The translations under genes and the position numbers were made by a program. A stretch of DNA of 64,000 nt, from contig DATNPH010000215.1 of NCBI GenBank assembly GCA_036703315.1, positions 14,405 through 78,404 of the forward strand, read 5' to 3'. Below, in pieces: positions 63,932-64,000 of this stretch. Positions within the stretch are counted from its first letter, which is position 1. Each line of letters opens with the position of its first letter. The DNA is from DATNPH01 sp036703315 (GTDB lineage: Bacteria > Cyanobacteriota > Cyanobacteriia > Cyanobacteriales > Coleofasciculaceae). Below the pieces are notes generated by a model. The model worked only from the letters and a program-made list of their open reading frames with translations. It ran no database searches and had not been told where the DNA came from.

Positions 63932-64000
63932 ATGTCTAACGCTGTTTCTGACCATCTTAAGCAAAATGCTGAAAGAATTATGCAACTGTGGGAGGAGCGG
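63932..64000 (+). CDS. Start of a gene cut by the window edge
   Basis: The frame from ATG 63932 reads MSNAVSDHLKQNAERIMQLWEER with no stop to the last base. The pattern, with acidic helices and a Trp-Glu-Glu, resembles the start of an N-terminal RsbR/RsbRD-like helical domain that in cyanobacteria often precedes a histidine kinase. Only 23 residues are visible, so this is a weak guess. Confidence 0.5.
   Translation, partial: MSNAVSDHLKQNAERIMQLWEER

Noticed and set aside
1..64000. tRNA, rRNA or CRISPR loci
   Set aside because: No stretch shows tRNA arm consensus, rRNA conserved blocks, or direct repeats with regular spacers. The tandem repeats present are heptamers without spacers.

Overview
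The window comes from a cyanobacterium, probably filamentous or colonial. The HIP1 octamer GCGATCGC is scattered throughout. Heptameric short tandem repeats (STRR-type) occur in several gaps. The gene content also fits: a CrtH-type carotene isomerase, a DUF3611 membrane protein, an SLH-domain barrel protein, large PAS/CBS histidine kinases and a perfect CRP-type (SyCRP1-like) box. I saw no rRNA, tRNA or CRISPR array and no intact transposase.

Region 1 (about 0.7-28.6 kb) is a long minus-strand cluster for building and exporting a surface polysaccharide or glycolipid. It holds two GT2 and about eight GT-B/GT4 glycosyltransferases, an O-antigen ligase/polymerase-like membrane protein, a left-handed beta-helix acetyltransferase, and a DegT-family sugar aminotransferase next to a cupin. 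It also holds eleven SAM-methyltransferase-like proteins (two FkbM, one TylF-like, one TIGR04325-like, the rest generic class I) and a split ABC-2 exporter (Wzm permease and Wzt ATPase with a C-terminal glycan-binding-type domain). A stand-alone CheY-like regulator sits in the middle.

Region 2 (28.9-35.6 kb) is the envelope side. A small secreted protein and an SLH/beta-barrel protein are transcribed leftward. Divergent to them are an SLBB export protein (Wza-like) and a Wzc-like tyrosine autokinase. Region 3 (35.6-47.1 kb) begins with a gap of decayed repeats, followed by a 2013-residue TamB-like protein with seven internal ~70-residue repeats. After it come a HAF-repeat protein, a glutaredoxin, TadA, a PlsC-type acyltransferase and CrtH.

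Region 4 (47.2-53.8 kb) has two large PAS histidine kinases. Both carry extra sequence at the same place in the ATPase domain, and in one of them the insert is built of heptamer repeats. Between the second kinase and a divergent proline-rich membrane protein lies a perfect CRP-type palindrome continued by TCACA half-sites spaced 22-23 bp. Region 5 (53.9-64 kb) has rpsU (58 codons), an aldo/keto reductase, DUF3611, an AI-2E family permease, an alpha/beta-hydrolase-like protein, a Yip1-like membrane protein, a large zinc metalloprotease and a small membrane protein. It ends with a roadblock/LC7 gene broken by two compensating frameshifts and the start of another gene running off the right edge.

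Taken together, the cluster probably makes a heavily methylated, long, variable glycan that is exported across both membranes and displayed with SLH/barrel proteins. The functions of individual transferases are inferred from family only.
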